Of a stretch of DNA of 17,295 bases, positions 1 to 7,402 are shown piece after piece. The stretch spans positions 1 to 17,295 of the forward strand of contig JAOPVD010000231.1 in NCBI GenBank assembly GCA_025966295.1. The letters run 5' to 3'. The notes beneath the pieces are model-generated. The model ran no database searches. It was not told where the DNA came from and saw only the letters and a list, made by a program, of their open reading frames with translations. The stretch is from Frankiales bacterium. Its GTDB lineage: Bacteria > Actinomycetota > Actinomycetes > Mycobacteriales > SCTD01. Each line of letters starts with the position of its first letter. Positions within the stretch are counted from its first letter, which is position 1. Made by a program: the position numbers and the translations under genes.

Positions 1-836
1 TCGAGGCGCTGCAGGTTGCAGTTGACGACGAAGGTCAGGTTGTCGAGCTCCTCACGGGCGGCCAGGCCGATGGCGCCGAGCGACTCCGGCTCGTCCATCT
101 CGCCGTCGCCGAGGAAGGCCCAGACCCGCTGCTCGGAGGTGTCCTTGATGCCGCGGTGCTGCAGGTACCTGTTGAACCGCGCCTGGTAGATCGCGCTGAT
201 CGGCCCGAGGCCCATCGACACCGTCGGGAACTCCCAGTAGTCCGGCTTCTGACGCGGGTGCGGGTACGACGGGAGCGCCAGCGCCCGCGACTCCTGTCGG
301 AAGCCGTCCAGGTGGTCCTCGGTGAGGCGCCCCTCGAGGAACGCCCGGGCGTAGATGCCGGGGGAGGCGTGGCCCTGGAAGAAGATCTGGTCGCCGCCGC
401 CCGGGTGCTCCTTGCCCCGGAAGAAGTGGTTGAAGCCGACCTCGTAGAGCGACGCGGCGCTGGCGTAGGTCGCGATGTGGCCGCCGACCCCGATCTCGGG
501 CCGGTTCGCCCGGGAGACCGTCATGGCGGCGTTCCAGCGGATGTAGGCCCGCAGCCGGCGCTCGACGTGCTCGTCGCCGGGGACCCACGGCTCGCGCTCC
601 GGCGAGATGGTGTTGATGAAGTCGGTGCTCCGCAGCGGCGGCACCCCGACGGACTTCTCGCGGGCGCGCTCGAGGAGCTTGAGCATGAGGAACCGGGCCC
701 GCTGCCGACCGCTGGTGTCGACCAGGCTGTCGAAGCTGTCGAGCCACTCCTGGGTCTCGGTCGGGTCGACATCCGGCAGCTGGCTGGGCAGCCCGTCGCT
801 GATGACACTGAACCGTTCCGTGCCGCGCTCTGCCAC
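1..836 (-). CDS. aceE: Pyruvate dehydrogenase E1 component, homodimeric type (N-terminal part, cut by window edge)
   Basis: AceE is the thiamine-diphosphate E1 subunit that decarboxylates pyruvate and passes the acetyl group to the lipoyl E2 subunit. About 278 residues are visible from a GTG at 836; the rest (family length about 890-920) lies beyond position 1. Reading the minus strand gives family landmarks in the right order: an RWNAAMTVSRAN-like stretch, GGHIATYAS, FFQGHASPGIYARAFLEGRL, SYPHPRQKPDYWEFPTVSMG, the ThDP-binding LGDGEMDEPES, and at the edge LDNLTFVVNCNLQRL. The GTG start is preceded by GGAGGC at optimal spacing and gives a MAERGTERF-like N terminus. It diverges from the YjbQ-family gene across 84 bp. 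Family assignment is near certain; only the start codon is inferred. Confidence 0.95.
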   Translation of the reverse strand, partial: MAERGTERFSVISDGLPSQLPDVDPTETQEWLDSFDSLVDTSGRQRARFLMLKLLERAREKSVGVPPLRSTDFINTISPEREPWVPGDEHVERRLRAYIRWNAAMTVSRANRPEIGVGGHIATYASAASLYEVGFNHFFRGKEHPGGGDQIFFQGHASPGIYARAFLEGRLTEDHLDGFRQESRALALPSYPHPRQKPDYWEFPTVSMGLGPISAIYQARFNRYLQHRGIKDTSEQRVWAFLGDGEMDEPESLGAIGLAAREELDNLTFVVNCNLQRL

Positions 837-920
837 TGCTCTGCCTCCGCTGTTGGACGCTGCTCACCCCCCATCCAACCCCCTACCCGCGAGTAGCCCC
901 CAGATGTGCAGGCTGGGGGC

Positions 921-1325
921 ATGGAGACGACGGTGCTGACGGTCACGACGGGGGACCGGGAGGTCGTGCACGACCTCACGGCCGAGTGCCGGCGGTTCGT
1001 CCGCGGCAAGGGCGACGGGCTGCTGCACGTGTTCGTGCCGCACGCCACCGCCGGCGTCGCGGTGCTCGAACTCGGGGCCGGCAGCGACGACGACCTGCTC
1101 GCGGCGCTCCGCGACCTGCTGCCCGCGGACGACCGCTGGCGGCACCGGCACGGCTCACCAGGACACGGCCGCTCGCACGTGCTGCCGGCGCTGGTGCCGC
1201 CGTACGCCAGCGTGCCGGTGCTCGGTGGCGAGCTGGCGCTGGGCACCTGGCAGGCGGTCGCGCTGGTCGACCTGAACGTGGACAACCCCGTCCGGGAGGT
1301 CCGGCTCTCGCTACTCGCCGGCTAG
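921..1325 (+). CDS. YjbQ/UPF0047 family protein (secondary thiamine-phosphate synthase-like)
   Basis: This 134-residue protein belongs to the YjbQ/UPF0047 family, small trimeric proteins often annotated as secondary thiamine-phosphate synthase from weak activity; the cellular role is unsettled. Visible family features are the HVFVPHATAGV segment (His36, His41), Glu50 in VLELGAGSDDD, the RWRHRHGSPGHGRSHVLPAL block with several conserved histidines, and the ending WQAVALVDLNVDNP. The length is normal. The ATG at 921 matches the usual family N terminus. An in-frame GTG at 906 sits 6 nt after a TAGCCC hexamer and would add five residues as a leaderless start. The 3' end overlaps the converging SHOCT gene by 15 bp. 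Confidence 0.9.
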   Translation: METTVLTVTTGDREVVHDLTAECRRFVRGKGDGLLHVFVPHATAGVAVLELGAGSDDDLLAALRDLLPADDRWRHRHGSPGHGRSHVLPALVPPYASVPVLGGELALGTWQAVALVDLNVDNPVREVRLSLLAG

Positions 1326-1619
1326 CGCCCGGGCCCGCGCCGCGGTGTGCTCCTGCTCGGAGATGACCCCGCGACGGCGCAAGTCCTCCAGCTCGACGAG
1401 GCGCAGCTCGAGGCGCTGCGCGGGGGCGAGGGCCTGGCTGCTCAGCAGCCGGCCCGCGAGCTGTGCCGGTGAAGTGAGGGGGTTCAGGCCGGCGTCCTGG
1501 AGCGCCCGCCGGGTCTTCAGCAGCGCGGTGATGACCAGGACGAACACGACCGCGATGAAGCTGAGGCCGACGGCGAAGAACGCCACCATCCACCCAGGCG
1601 CCTCGTCCAGCGGGGTCAT
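1311..1619 (-). CDS. SHOCT-domain small membrane protein
   Basis: This is a 102-residue protein with one strong N-terminal membrane helix (about residues 10-33, FFAVGLSFIAVVFVLVITAL). A linker follows, then a C-terminal SHOCT motif (about 71-98), seen as LRLVELEDLRRRGVISEQEH followed by a basic helix. SHOCT domains are short oligomerisation or regulatory modules found at the ends of many bacterial proteins; no specific function is known here. The start at 1619 gives MTPLDEAPGW; an in-frame upstream start at 1640 would overlap the preceding gene. The gene begins 10 bp after the stop of the CDF transporter on the same strand, so the two are probably co-transcribed. The gene is well supported, the role is not. 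Confidence 0.8.
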   Translation of the reverse strand: MTPLDEAPGWMVAFFAVGLSFIAVVFVLVITALLKTRRALQDAGLNPLTSPAQLAGRLLSSQALAPAQRLELRLVELEDLRRRGVISEQEHTAARARALAGE

Positions 1620-1629
1620 GCGTTGCACC

Positions 1630-2634
1630 CTAGGGCTCACGGAGGTGGTGCGCAGTGACTTCGTGGTGCTCCCGGCCCTCCGGGTCGGCGTGGATCAGCG
1701 CCGAGGTCAGCCGCCGCACCTCGTGCAGCAGCCGGTGCTCGGCGTCGGTCGCGATCGCGTGCCCCTCGGTGAGGGTGAGGGACGGGTCGAGCACCACCTC
1801 GGCCTCGGCCCGCAGCGCGTGCCCGATCCAGCGCAGCCGCACGACCCCCACCTCCCGGACCCCGGGGGTGCCGCGCAGCACCGCCTCGACCTGGTCGACC
1901 AGCGCCTCGTCGACGGCGTCCATGAGGCGCCGGTAGACCTGCCGGGCCGCGTCGCGGAGCACGCTCAGGATCGCGACCGTGATGAGCAGTCCGACGACCG
2001 GGTCGGCCTGCTCCCAGCCGAGGGCGACGCCGGCCGCGCCGAGCACCACCGCCAGCGACGTGAACCCGTCGGTGCGGGCGTGCAGCCCGTCGGCCACCAG
2101 CGCGGCGGAGCCGATCTCCCGGCCGACCCGGATGCGGTACTGCGCCACCAGCTCGTTGCCGACGAACCCCAGCACGCCGGCGAGCCCGACCGCCAGCAGG
2201 TGGTCGACCGGCCGCGGGTGCAGCAGCCGGTCGACCGCCTGGTAGCCGGCCAGCGCCGAGCTGCCGACGATGAACAGGACCACCACCACGCCGGCCAGGT
2301 CCTCGGCCCGGCCGTAGCCGTAGGTGTAGCGCCGGTTCGGCGGCCGCCGGCCCAGGCTGAACGCGATCGCCAGCGGCACGGCCGTGAGCGCGTCCGCGAC
2401 GTTGTGCAGCGTGTCACCGAGCAGCGCCACCGAGCCGGTCCAGAGCACCACCAGGCCCTGCAGGAGCGCGGTGACGCCCAGCACGGCCAGGCTCAGCACC
2501 AGCGCCCGGATGCCCTTCGCGGAGGTCTCGAGGGCCTGGTCGACGCTGTCCGCCGCGTCGTGGCTGTGCGGGGCCACCAGCTCCCGCAGTCGTCCCCGGA
2601 GGCCGCCGTGGTGGTGCCCGTGCGGGGTCGCCAT
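1630..2634 (-). CDS. Cation diffusion facilitator (CDF) family divalent metal exporter
   Basis: This 334-residue inner-membrane protein is a CDF transporter, a proton-coupled exporter of Zn2+ or a related divalent cation. It has a histidine-rich N terminus (HGHHHGG, residues 5-11), about six membrane helices between residues 42 and 228, and a cytoplasmic C-terminal domain ending in another His-rich stretch. The two metal-site motifs are intact: HNVAD (His77, Asp81) in helix 2 and HARTD (His185, Asp189) in helix 5. The HxxxD/HxxxD arrangement suggests zinc preference by family rules (inference). The ATG at 2634 was chosen; an upstream in-frame start at 2670 would add 12 residues and has no better ribosome site. 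The gene diverges from the DUF3052 gene across 112 bp. Confidence 0.93.
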   Translation of the reverse strand: MATPHGHHHGGLRGRLRELVAPHSHDAADSVDQALETSAKGIRALVLSLAVLGVTALLQGLVVLWTGSVALLGDTLHNVADALTAVPLAIAFSLGRRPPNRRYTYGYGRAEDLAGVVVVLFIVGSSALAGYQAVDRLLHPRPVDHLLAVGLAGVLGFVGNELVAQYRIRVGREIGSAALVADGLHARTDGFTSLAVVLGAAGVALGWEQADPVVGLLITVAILSVLRDAARQVYRRLMDAVDEALVDQVEAVLRGTPGVREVGVVRLRWIGHALRAEAEVVLDPSLTLTEGHAIATDAEHRLLHEVRRLTSALIHADPEGREHHEVTAHHLREP

Positions 2635-2746
2635 GGGGCCGATTGTGCCCCGTCGCACTCGGCGTGGCACTTGCGCCGAGCCGGGCTCTCCGGTGGACTA
2701 CCTAGGCGCACGCAGATCCGCGTGCCGAGGAGAGGGGCCTTCGAAG

Positions 2747-3196
2747 GTGAGCACGTCCGCGGACCACGCCGGGGCGCGTGGCCTGGCCGAGCGTCTGGGC
2801 ATCCAGCAGGGGCAGGTCGTGCAGGTCGTCGGAGCCGACGACCCTGACGACGTCGACACCGATCTACTCGAGGACGTCGCCGCCCGCGCCGGCACCGAGC
2901 TGATCTACTCCGAGGACTCCGACGACGTCGTCGACATGGTGCTGCTGTGGTGGCGCGAGGGCGACGGCGACCTGGTCGACGCGCTCGTCGACTCGCTCAC
3001 CAACCTCGGTGACAACGGCGTGGTGTGGCTACTCACCCCCAAGGCCGGCCGGGACGGCCACGTCGAGCCCTCCGACATCGACGAGGCCGCGCCCACCGCC
3101 GGCCTGTCGTCGACCCGCAGCACCAGTGCCGCTCCTGAGTGGTCCGGCACCCGGCTCGTGGCGCCCAAGGCGGCCCGGGCCAAGCAGCGCCGCTGA
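2747..3196 (+). CDS. DUF3052 family protein
   Basis: This 149-residue acidic cytosolic protein matches the actinobacterial DUF3052 family, whose function is unknown. Recognisable family blocks are AERLGIQQGQVVQVVG near the N terminus, DDVVDMVLLWWREGDGDLVD in the middle, NGVVWLLTPKAGRDGHVEPS, and the C-terminal DIDEAAPTAGLSSTRS with WSGTRLVAPK. The GTG at 2747 is preceded by AGGAGAGGGG about 10-15 nt upstream and gives the usual short N-terminal extension. From memory, the M. tuberculosis homologue lies near aceE and ahpE, as here. The last 58 bp overlap the longest reading of the methyltransferase gene downstream, so translational coupling is likely. Confidence 0.92.
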   Translation: MSTSADHAGARGLAERLGIQQGQVVQVVGADDPDDVDTDLLEDVAARAGTELIYSEDSDDVVDMVLLWWREGDGDLVDALVDSLTNLGDNGVVWLLTPKAGRDGHVEPSDIDEAAPTAGLSSTRSTSAAPEWSGTRLVAPKAARAKQRR

Positions 3197-4323
3197 CCCC
3201 CGACCAGGCCCGCCTGCTGCTCTCCGACGAGGGCCGCGCTGCGGTCGCGGTCGCGGCCGCCCTCGACCTGCCGGCGCTGCCCGCTGCCGAGGCCATGCGC
3301 CCGTACGGCGAGGCCGGCCGGCTGGCGCTCGACCAGGTCGGCCTCCGGCGCCGCGCGCTGCTCAAGCACCCGGACGGCGACCAGCTGTGGTGGACCGCCG
3401 AGGCGCTCGAGCAGTCGACGCCCCGGCCGGTGGCGGTGCACCGGGCCGCCCGGTTCGCCGGCTCGTCGCGGGTGCTGGACCTGGGCTGCTCGGTCGGGGG
3501 CGACCTGCTGCCGCTGTCGGCCGTCGCGCCGGTGGTCGGCGTCGACCTCGACCTGGCCCGGTGCCTGCTCGCCCGGGAGAACACCGGTGCCCCGGTGGTC
3601 TGCGCCGATGTGACCCGCCTCACCCCGACCGGCGACGTCTTCGCCGACCCGGCACGGCGGCTGTCCGGCCGGCGCGGCTTCGACCCGCGGTCGTGGTCGC
3701 CGCCGCTCGAGGCGGTGCTCTCCTGGGACGTCCGGGCGCTCGGCGTGAAGGTGGCGCCCGGCATCGACTACGCGCTGCTGCCGGCGGACGTCGAGGTGGA
3801 GGTGGTCTCGCTCGGCGGCGACGTGAAGGAGGCGGTGCTCTGGCGGGGGGCGGTCCGCCGCGGGCACCGCCGTACCGCGACGCTTTTGCCGTCGGGGGAC
3901 CAGCTGGTGGCCGCCGGTGCGCCGGTGCCGGCGGTCCGGCCGGCCGGCCGGTTCCTGCTCGAACCGGACGGGGCGGTGATCCGCGCGCACCTCGTCGAGG
4001 AGGTCGTGCAGCAGCTCGACGGCTGGCTGCTGGACGCCTCGATCGCTTACGTGTCAGCGGACCTGGCCACCCCGACGCCGTTCGGCCGGTGGTACGAGGT
4101 GCTCGAGGTGCTGCCGTTCTCGCTGAAGGGCCTGCGGCAGCGGCTGCGGGCCTACGACGCCGGCCCGCTGGTGGTGAAGAAGCGCGGCACCGCGGTGGAG
4201 CCCGAGTCCCTGCGCAAGCAGCTCAAGCTCACCGGCAGCCGCGAGGTCACGGTGGTGCTGACCCGGCAGGCCGGCCGGCAGGTCGCGCTGGTGGTCCAGC
4301 CCGTGCCGGCCCTGCGGCCCTAG
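3139..4323 (+). CDS. Class I SAM-dependent methyltransferase with THUMP-like C-terminal domain
   Basis: This protein of up to 394 residues is a probable RNA methyltransferase. A helical N-terminal region (about 20-105) is followed by a Rossmann SAM-binding core with motif I RVLDLGCSVGGD (about 111-122) and acidic strand-2 residues in VVGVDLDLARC. A DPARR segment follows in the core, and a C-terminal THUMP-like domain (about 315-394) contains FSLKGLRQRLRAYD and KLTGSREVTVVLTR. The substrate is unknown. The only clear upstream start is GTG 3139, inside the DUF3052 gene. A CTG at 3193 that overlaps that gene's TGA is an alternative, because no ATG or GTG occurs before residue 53. Its TAG stop shares the tetramer CTAG with the stop of the converging gene. 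Confidence 0.88.
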   Translation: MVRHPARGAQGGPGQAAPLTPDQARLLLSDEGRAAVAVAAALDLPALPAAEAMRPYGEAGRLALDQVGLRRRALLKHPDGDQLWWTAEALEQSTPRPVAVHRAARFAGSSRVLDLGCSVGGDLLPLSAVAPVVGVDLDLARCLLARENTGAPVVCADVTRLTPTGDVFADPARRLSGRRGFDPRSWSPPLEAVLSWDVRALGVKVAPGIDYALLPADVEVEVVSLGGDVKEAVLWRGAVRRGHRRTATLLPSGDQLVAAGAPVPAVRPAGRFLLEPDGAVIRAHLVEEVVQQLDGWLLDASIAYVSADLATPTPFGRWYEVLEVLPFSLKGLRQRLRAYDAGPLVVKKRGTAVEPESLRKQLKLTGSREVTVVLTRQAGRQVALVVQPVPALRP

Positions 4324-5240
4324 CCCCGGAGCCGGCCCAGCAGCCTGCCGACACCGCCGCTGACCGAGGACAGGCCGGCGACGCCGGCCTTGAGCACCGG
4401 GCCTCCGGGTACGCCGGGGACGTCCTGGAGCAGCGGCGCCAGCCGCATGAACGACGACAGCTCCTGGACCTTCAGACGGCGCTGCACCAGCAGCACGGGC
4501 ACGTGCGCCCGGCCGGCCGAGGCGTCCAGCAGGTCCGGCGCGGTGCCGCTGACGCCGACGCCCGCGAACACACCGGCCGGCACCGGGCGGGTCGTCCAGC
4601 CCCGGCTCGTGCTGCTCAACGACCAACCGCCGTCCGGGGCCTGGGCCGTCACCGTGATCTCGATGCCGGACCGGGCCGACAGCGCGCCGGTCACGTCGAT
4701 GAGGGCGCCCAGCCCGCGGTCCAGCAGGAGCGGCGACGGCGCGTCGGCGCCGCACGGCGCCAGGTCCAGGGCGTGCACGGCCAGCTCGTAGCAGCCGGCG
4801 TGGAGCAGCGACAGCAGCGGCAGCTCGCCGACCGACGATCGCACCCGGGCGGCGCCCAGCTCGGCCGGCTCGGGGCCGCCGAACCATGCTGCGATGACGT
4901 CCCGCGACCGCTGCAGGGCGGCCCGGACCTCGGCGTCGGTGGCGTCGCGGTGCGCGGCGACCAGCCGGGCGTTGTCCTCGTCGACGTCCCCGGGTGGAGA
5001 GCCGCCGCCGTTGCGGGCGGCCTCGACGAGCCCCACCAGCACCCGGTGGTCGTCCCAGGAGCCCAGGTGGATGCAGGTGTCCCGGCCGGTCCAGCCCGGC
5101 AGCCGGGACGGACGCGACAGGTCCGCGCTGTCCACGACGGCGAGGAACGCGTCCCACGCGCCGACGACGGCGTCGCCGAGCGGCGAGGCACCGGTCTCGG
5201 CCAGGCCGCACGGGGAAGGGAAACGCGTGGGACCTAACAT
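4320..5240 (-). CDS. Maleylpyruvate isomerase N-terminal (mycothiol-dependent, DinB-like) domain protein
   Basis: This 306-residue protein has an N-terminal four-helix DinB-like domain of the mycothiol-dependent maleylpyruvate isomerase type (about residues 20-190). It shows the LPGWTGRDTCIHLGSWDDH segment with the first candidate metal His, a later AAHRDATDAEV segment, and HAGCYELAVHALDLA with two more histidines. The C-terminal part (about 200-306, starting IEITVTAQAPDGGWSL) resembles a sterol-carrier-like or MDMPI C-terminal fold. Substrate and thiol cofactor are unproved; the family and actinobacterial context suggest mycothiol. The ATG at 5240 has AGGA 8 nt upstream; ATG 5249, in frame, would add three residues. 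It diverges from the peroxiredoxin gene by 40 bp. Confidence 0.82.
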   Translation of the reverse strand: MLGPTRFPSPCGLAETGASPLGDAVVGAWDAFLAVVDSADLSRPSRLPGWTGRDTCIHLGSWDDHRVLVGLVEAARNGGGSPPGDVDEDNARLVAAHRDATDAEVRAALQRSRDVIAAWFGGPEPAELGAARVRSSVGELPLLSLLHAGCYELAVHALDLAPCGADAPSPLLLDRGLGALIDVTGALSARSGIEITVTAQAPDGGWSLSSTSRGWTTRPVPAGVFAGVGVSGTAPDLLDASAGRAHVPVLLVQRRLKVQELSSFMRLAPLLQDVPGVPGGPVLKAGVAGLSSVSGGVGRLLGRLRG

Positions 5241-5280
5241 GCGGGCCATCCTGCCCTGACCTGTTACAAGGAGATGCGTG

Positions 5281-5739
5281 ATGGTGGACGTCGGCGAGCC
5301 GGCCCCGGACTTCGAGCTCCTGGACCAGAACCGCACACCGGTGCGGCTGTCCAGCTTCCGCGGCCACAAGAACGTGGTCGTGGTGTTCTACCCGCTGTCG
5401 TTCACCCGGGTCTGTGAGGGCGAGCTGTGCTCGCTGCGGGACGAGATCGCCGACTTCAGCAACGACCACGTGCAGACCCTCGCCATCTCGGTGGACTCCG
5501 GCCCGACGCACGCCAAGTGGGCGGCCGAGCAGGGCTACGACTTCCCGCTGCTCGCCGACTTCTGGCCGCACGGCGCGGTCGCCCGCGAGTACGGCGTGTT
5601 CGACGACGAGATCGGCCTGGCCCTCCGCGGGACCTTCATCGTCGACAAGCAGGGCCTCGTGGCCTACAAGGTCGTCAACGCCATCCCGGACGCCCGCGAC
5701 CAGGACGCGTACAAGAAGGTCCTCGCCTCCCTGTCCTGA
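5281..5739 (+). CDS. ahpE: AhpE-type peroxiredoxin
   Basis: This 152-residue thiol peroxidase reduces hydroperoxides in the cytosol. The active-site motif is clear: Pro38, Thr42 and the peroxidatic Cys45 in FYPLSFTRVC. LLADFWPHGAVAREYGVF and RGTFIVDKQG are the AhpE/BCP core blocks, and the length is normal for the family. A second cysteine, Cys50 (CEGELC), lies five residues after Cys45. As I recall M. tuberculosis AhpE it lacks this residue, whereas E. coli BCP has one at that spacing as resolving cysteine. The ATG at 5281 has AAGGAG 7 nt upstream, ideal spacing; the GTG at 5278 is too close. The gene is followed 24 bp later by the acyltransferase gene, a likely operon. Confidence 0.93.
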   Translation: MVDVGEPAPDFELLDQNRTPVRLSSFRGHKNVVVVFYPLSFTRVCEGELCSLRDEIADFSNDHVQTLAISVDSGPTHAKWAAEQGYDFPLLADFWPHGAVAREYGVFDDEIGLALRGTFIVDKQGLVAYKVVNAIPDARDQDAYKKVLASLS

Positions 5740-5763
5740 CCGGGCAGGTGATAGAGAGAGACC

Positions 5764-6513
5764 GTGCCCTCCGCCGCCCCGCACCGGACCGGACCGGCCG
5801 CGCCAGGACCTGTTGCCGCCGCGGCGCCGGTGTCGCGCACCGGGTACTTCTACTGGGTCACCAAGGTGGCGCTCACGCCGGTGCTGACCGTGGCGTTCCG
5901 GCCGCGGGTGGAGGGCATCGGGCACGTCCCGAGGCGCGGCCCGGCCATCCTGGCCTGCAACCACGTGTCGTTCCTGGACTGGATGTTCCTGCCGCTCGTG
6001 GTCCGGTTCCGGCGGATCTCGTTCCTGGCCAAGCTGGAGTACTTCACCCGGCCGGGCCTGAAGGGCGGGCTGCAGCGGTACTTCTTCACCGCCACCGGCC
6101 AGGTCCCGGTCGACCGCTCCGGCGCGGACGCGGCCACCGCCGCGCTCCGGACCGCGAGCCGGCTGCTCGACGAGGGGCGGCTGGTCGGCATCTTCCCGGA
6201 GGGCTCGCGGACCCGGGACGGCCGCCTCAACCGCGGCCGGACCGGCATCGCCCGGATGGCCGCCGCCACCGGGGTGGCCGTGGTGCCGTGCGCGACCGTC
6301 GGGGTGTTCGACATCGCGCCGCCCGGCACCCGGGTACCGCGACCGCGCAAGGTGACGCTGCGCTTCGGCGCGCCGGTGCGCTTCCCGGACCTCGGCGGGC
6401 GTCCGCCGACCGCGGAGGAGCTGCGGGACTGGACCGACGCGCTGATGGCCGAGATCCAGCGGCTGTCCGGCCAGGAGCCCTCCGGGGTGGACGCGATCGC
6501 CTCCGGGTCCTGA
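5764..6513 (+). CDS. 1-acylglycerol-3-phosphate O-acyltransferase (PlsC-like)
   Basis: This 249-residue membrane-associated acyltransferase is of the PlsC/LPLAT family, which converts lysophosphatidate to phosphatidate in phospholipid synthesis. Motifs are intact: the catalytic NHVSFLD (His67, Asp72), the substrate-binding FPEGSRTRDG (about 144-153), and a VAVVPCATVG block near 171-180. A hydrophobic stretch near residues 30-45 could anchor it. The GTG at 5764 follows a purine-rich GATAGAGAGAGA, a weak ribosome site. It lies 24 bp after the peroxiredoxin gene. The exact acyl substrate is open, since actinobacteria carry several paralogues. Confidence 0.9.
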   Translation: MPSAAPHRTGPAAPGPVAAAAPVSRTGYFYWVTKVALTPVLTVAFRPRVEGIGHVPRRGPAILACNHVSFLDWMFLPLVVRFRRISFLAKLEYFTRPGLKGGLQRYFFTATGQVPVDRSGADAATAALRTASRLLDEGRLVGIFPEGSRTRDGRLNRGRTGIARMAAATGVAVVPCATVGVFDIAPPGTRVPRPRKVTLRFGAPVRFPDLGGRPPTAEELRDWTDALMAEIQRLSGQEPSGVDAIASGS

Positions 6514-6523
6514 GCCTGCGCAC

Positions 6524-6529
6524 TAGCCT
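6524..6529 (+). promoter_or_regulatory. Candidate -10 element of the tRNA-Val gene
   Basis: TAGCCT lies 10 nt before the first base of the tRNA, within the 26-bp gap after the acyltransferase gene. It fits the actinobacterial TANNNT -10 pattern. No convincing -35 hexamer is visible. Confidence 0.45.
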
Positions 6530-6539
6530 GAGGGGGCGA

Positions 6540-6612
6540 GGACTCGTAGCTCAGCTGGTAGAGCAGCGCCCTTACAAGGCGAAGGTCGGCGGTTCGAACC
6601 CGTCCGAGTCCA
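6540..6612 (+). tRNA. tRNA-Val (anticodon UAC)
   Basis: A complete cloverleaf can be folded by eye. Acceptor arm GGACTCG (6540-6546) pairs with CGAGTCC (6605-6611) and the discriminator A is 6612. The D arm is GCTC/GAGC, the anticodon loop is CTTACAA with anticodon TAC (valine GUA codons), and the T arm is GGCGG-TTCGAAC-CCGTC. The first anticodon-stem pair (27-43) is a G-A mismatch; the other four pairs are good. The 3' CCA is only partly encoded (CCC follows), normal where CCA is added enzymatically. Confidence 0.95.
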
Positions 6613-6621
6613 CCCCTGCGG

Positions 6622-7284
6622 TCAGCCGGCCGGAGCCAGCGCGTCGGCCAGGTGCCGGCCCAGGACGCCGTAGCCGGCGTCGCTCGGGTGGTAGGCGTCC
6701 CGGGACAGCAGGCCCGGGTCGGTCTCGGCGCTGAACGGCAGCTGGCTGACGTACTGCAGGCCGCGGGCCCGGGCCACCTCGGCCAGCACGGTGTCCACGG
6801 CGGCGTAGCGCGCCAGCGGCACACCGGGCGGGGCGAAGGCCCCGACCAGCACGATCCGGGCCCACGGCTGCCGGCGGTGCACGTAGTCGACGGTCCGCAG
6901 GGCCGCGCCGCGCAGCTGCGTCAGCGAGCCGTGATGGGCATCGTTGGTGCCACCCTCCAGGACGATCACGTCGTACGGCGTCTTGAGGTAGCCGTCGCTG
7001 CGCAGACGGGCGAGGTAGGGCTTGCCGCGCTTGCCGCCGGTGGTGTAGCCGGTGCCGCCGCGGGCGTCGACGACGGCCTGCCAGCCGAGGCGGTCGGCGG
7101 CGGTGCGGACCTGGACCGGGCGGGTCGGGATCGCGCCGGTGCCTGCGATCAGGCTGTCGCCGAAGAACAGCGCCTTGACCTGGGCGTGGCGTGGGCCGCC
7201 CGCGCTGCCGGACGCGGTCAGTGCCACCAGTGCGGTCAGCACCAGCAGCAGCACCGCGGCGCCCCGCCGCCCTCTGCCCCCCAC
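6622..7284 (-). CDS. Secreted SGNH/GDSL-family hydrolase
   Basis: This 220-residue protein starts with a short basic segment and a hydrophobic signal helix (about residues 8-28, AAVLLLVLTALVALTASGSAGG), so it is probably exported. The SGNH hydrolase blocks are complete: FFGDSLIAGTG with nucleophile Ser44, an RGGTGY glycine block (about 76-80), LEGGTNDAHHG with oxyanion Asn114, and DAYHPSDAGYG with catalytic Asp196 and His199. Family members cleave esters on lipids, carbohydrates or cell-wall polymers; the substrate is unknown. The start is GTG 7284, placing the signal peptide at the N terminus; longer readings run into the upstream divergent promoter. It converges on the tRNA gene. Confidence 0.85.
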   Translation of the reverse strand: MGGRGRRGAAVLLLVLTALVALTASGSAGGPRHAQVKALFFGDSLIAGTGAIPTRPVQVRTAADRLGWQAVVDARGGTGYTTGGKRGKPYLARLRSDGYLKTPYDVIVLEGGTNDAHHGSLTQLRGAALRTVDYVHRRQPWARIVLVGAFAPPGVPLARYAAVDTVLAEVARARGLQYVSQLPFSAETDPGLLSRDAYHPSDAGYGVLGRHLADALAPAG

Positions 7285-7389
7285 ATCCGTGAGTGTGGCG
7301 CGGCGCGGGCGCCGTGGGGCAGGAACGGCCAGATTGCCCGGACCCGTGACACGCCCGTGACCTTCCAACTGACAGGCGTGCTTTCCGCC

Positions 7390-7395
7390 TATCTT
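7390..7395 (+). promoter_or_regulatory. Candidate -10 element for the 94-aa gene
   Basis: TATCTT lies 7 nt before the GTG at 7403 and CTGACA (7369-7374) lies 15 bp further upstream as a possible -35. No Shine-Dalgarno sequence is present, so a leaderless transcript starting at or near the GTG is likely (inference). Confidence 0.5.
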
Positions 7396-7402
7396 TGCGC
7401 CC

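Noticed and set aside
3009..5237. A very long plus-strand open frame (over 700 residues)
   Set aside because: It is a shadow frame, Arg/Ala/Gly/Pro-rich and without motifs, lying across the methyltransferase and the isomerase-like genes that have clear family signatures.
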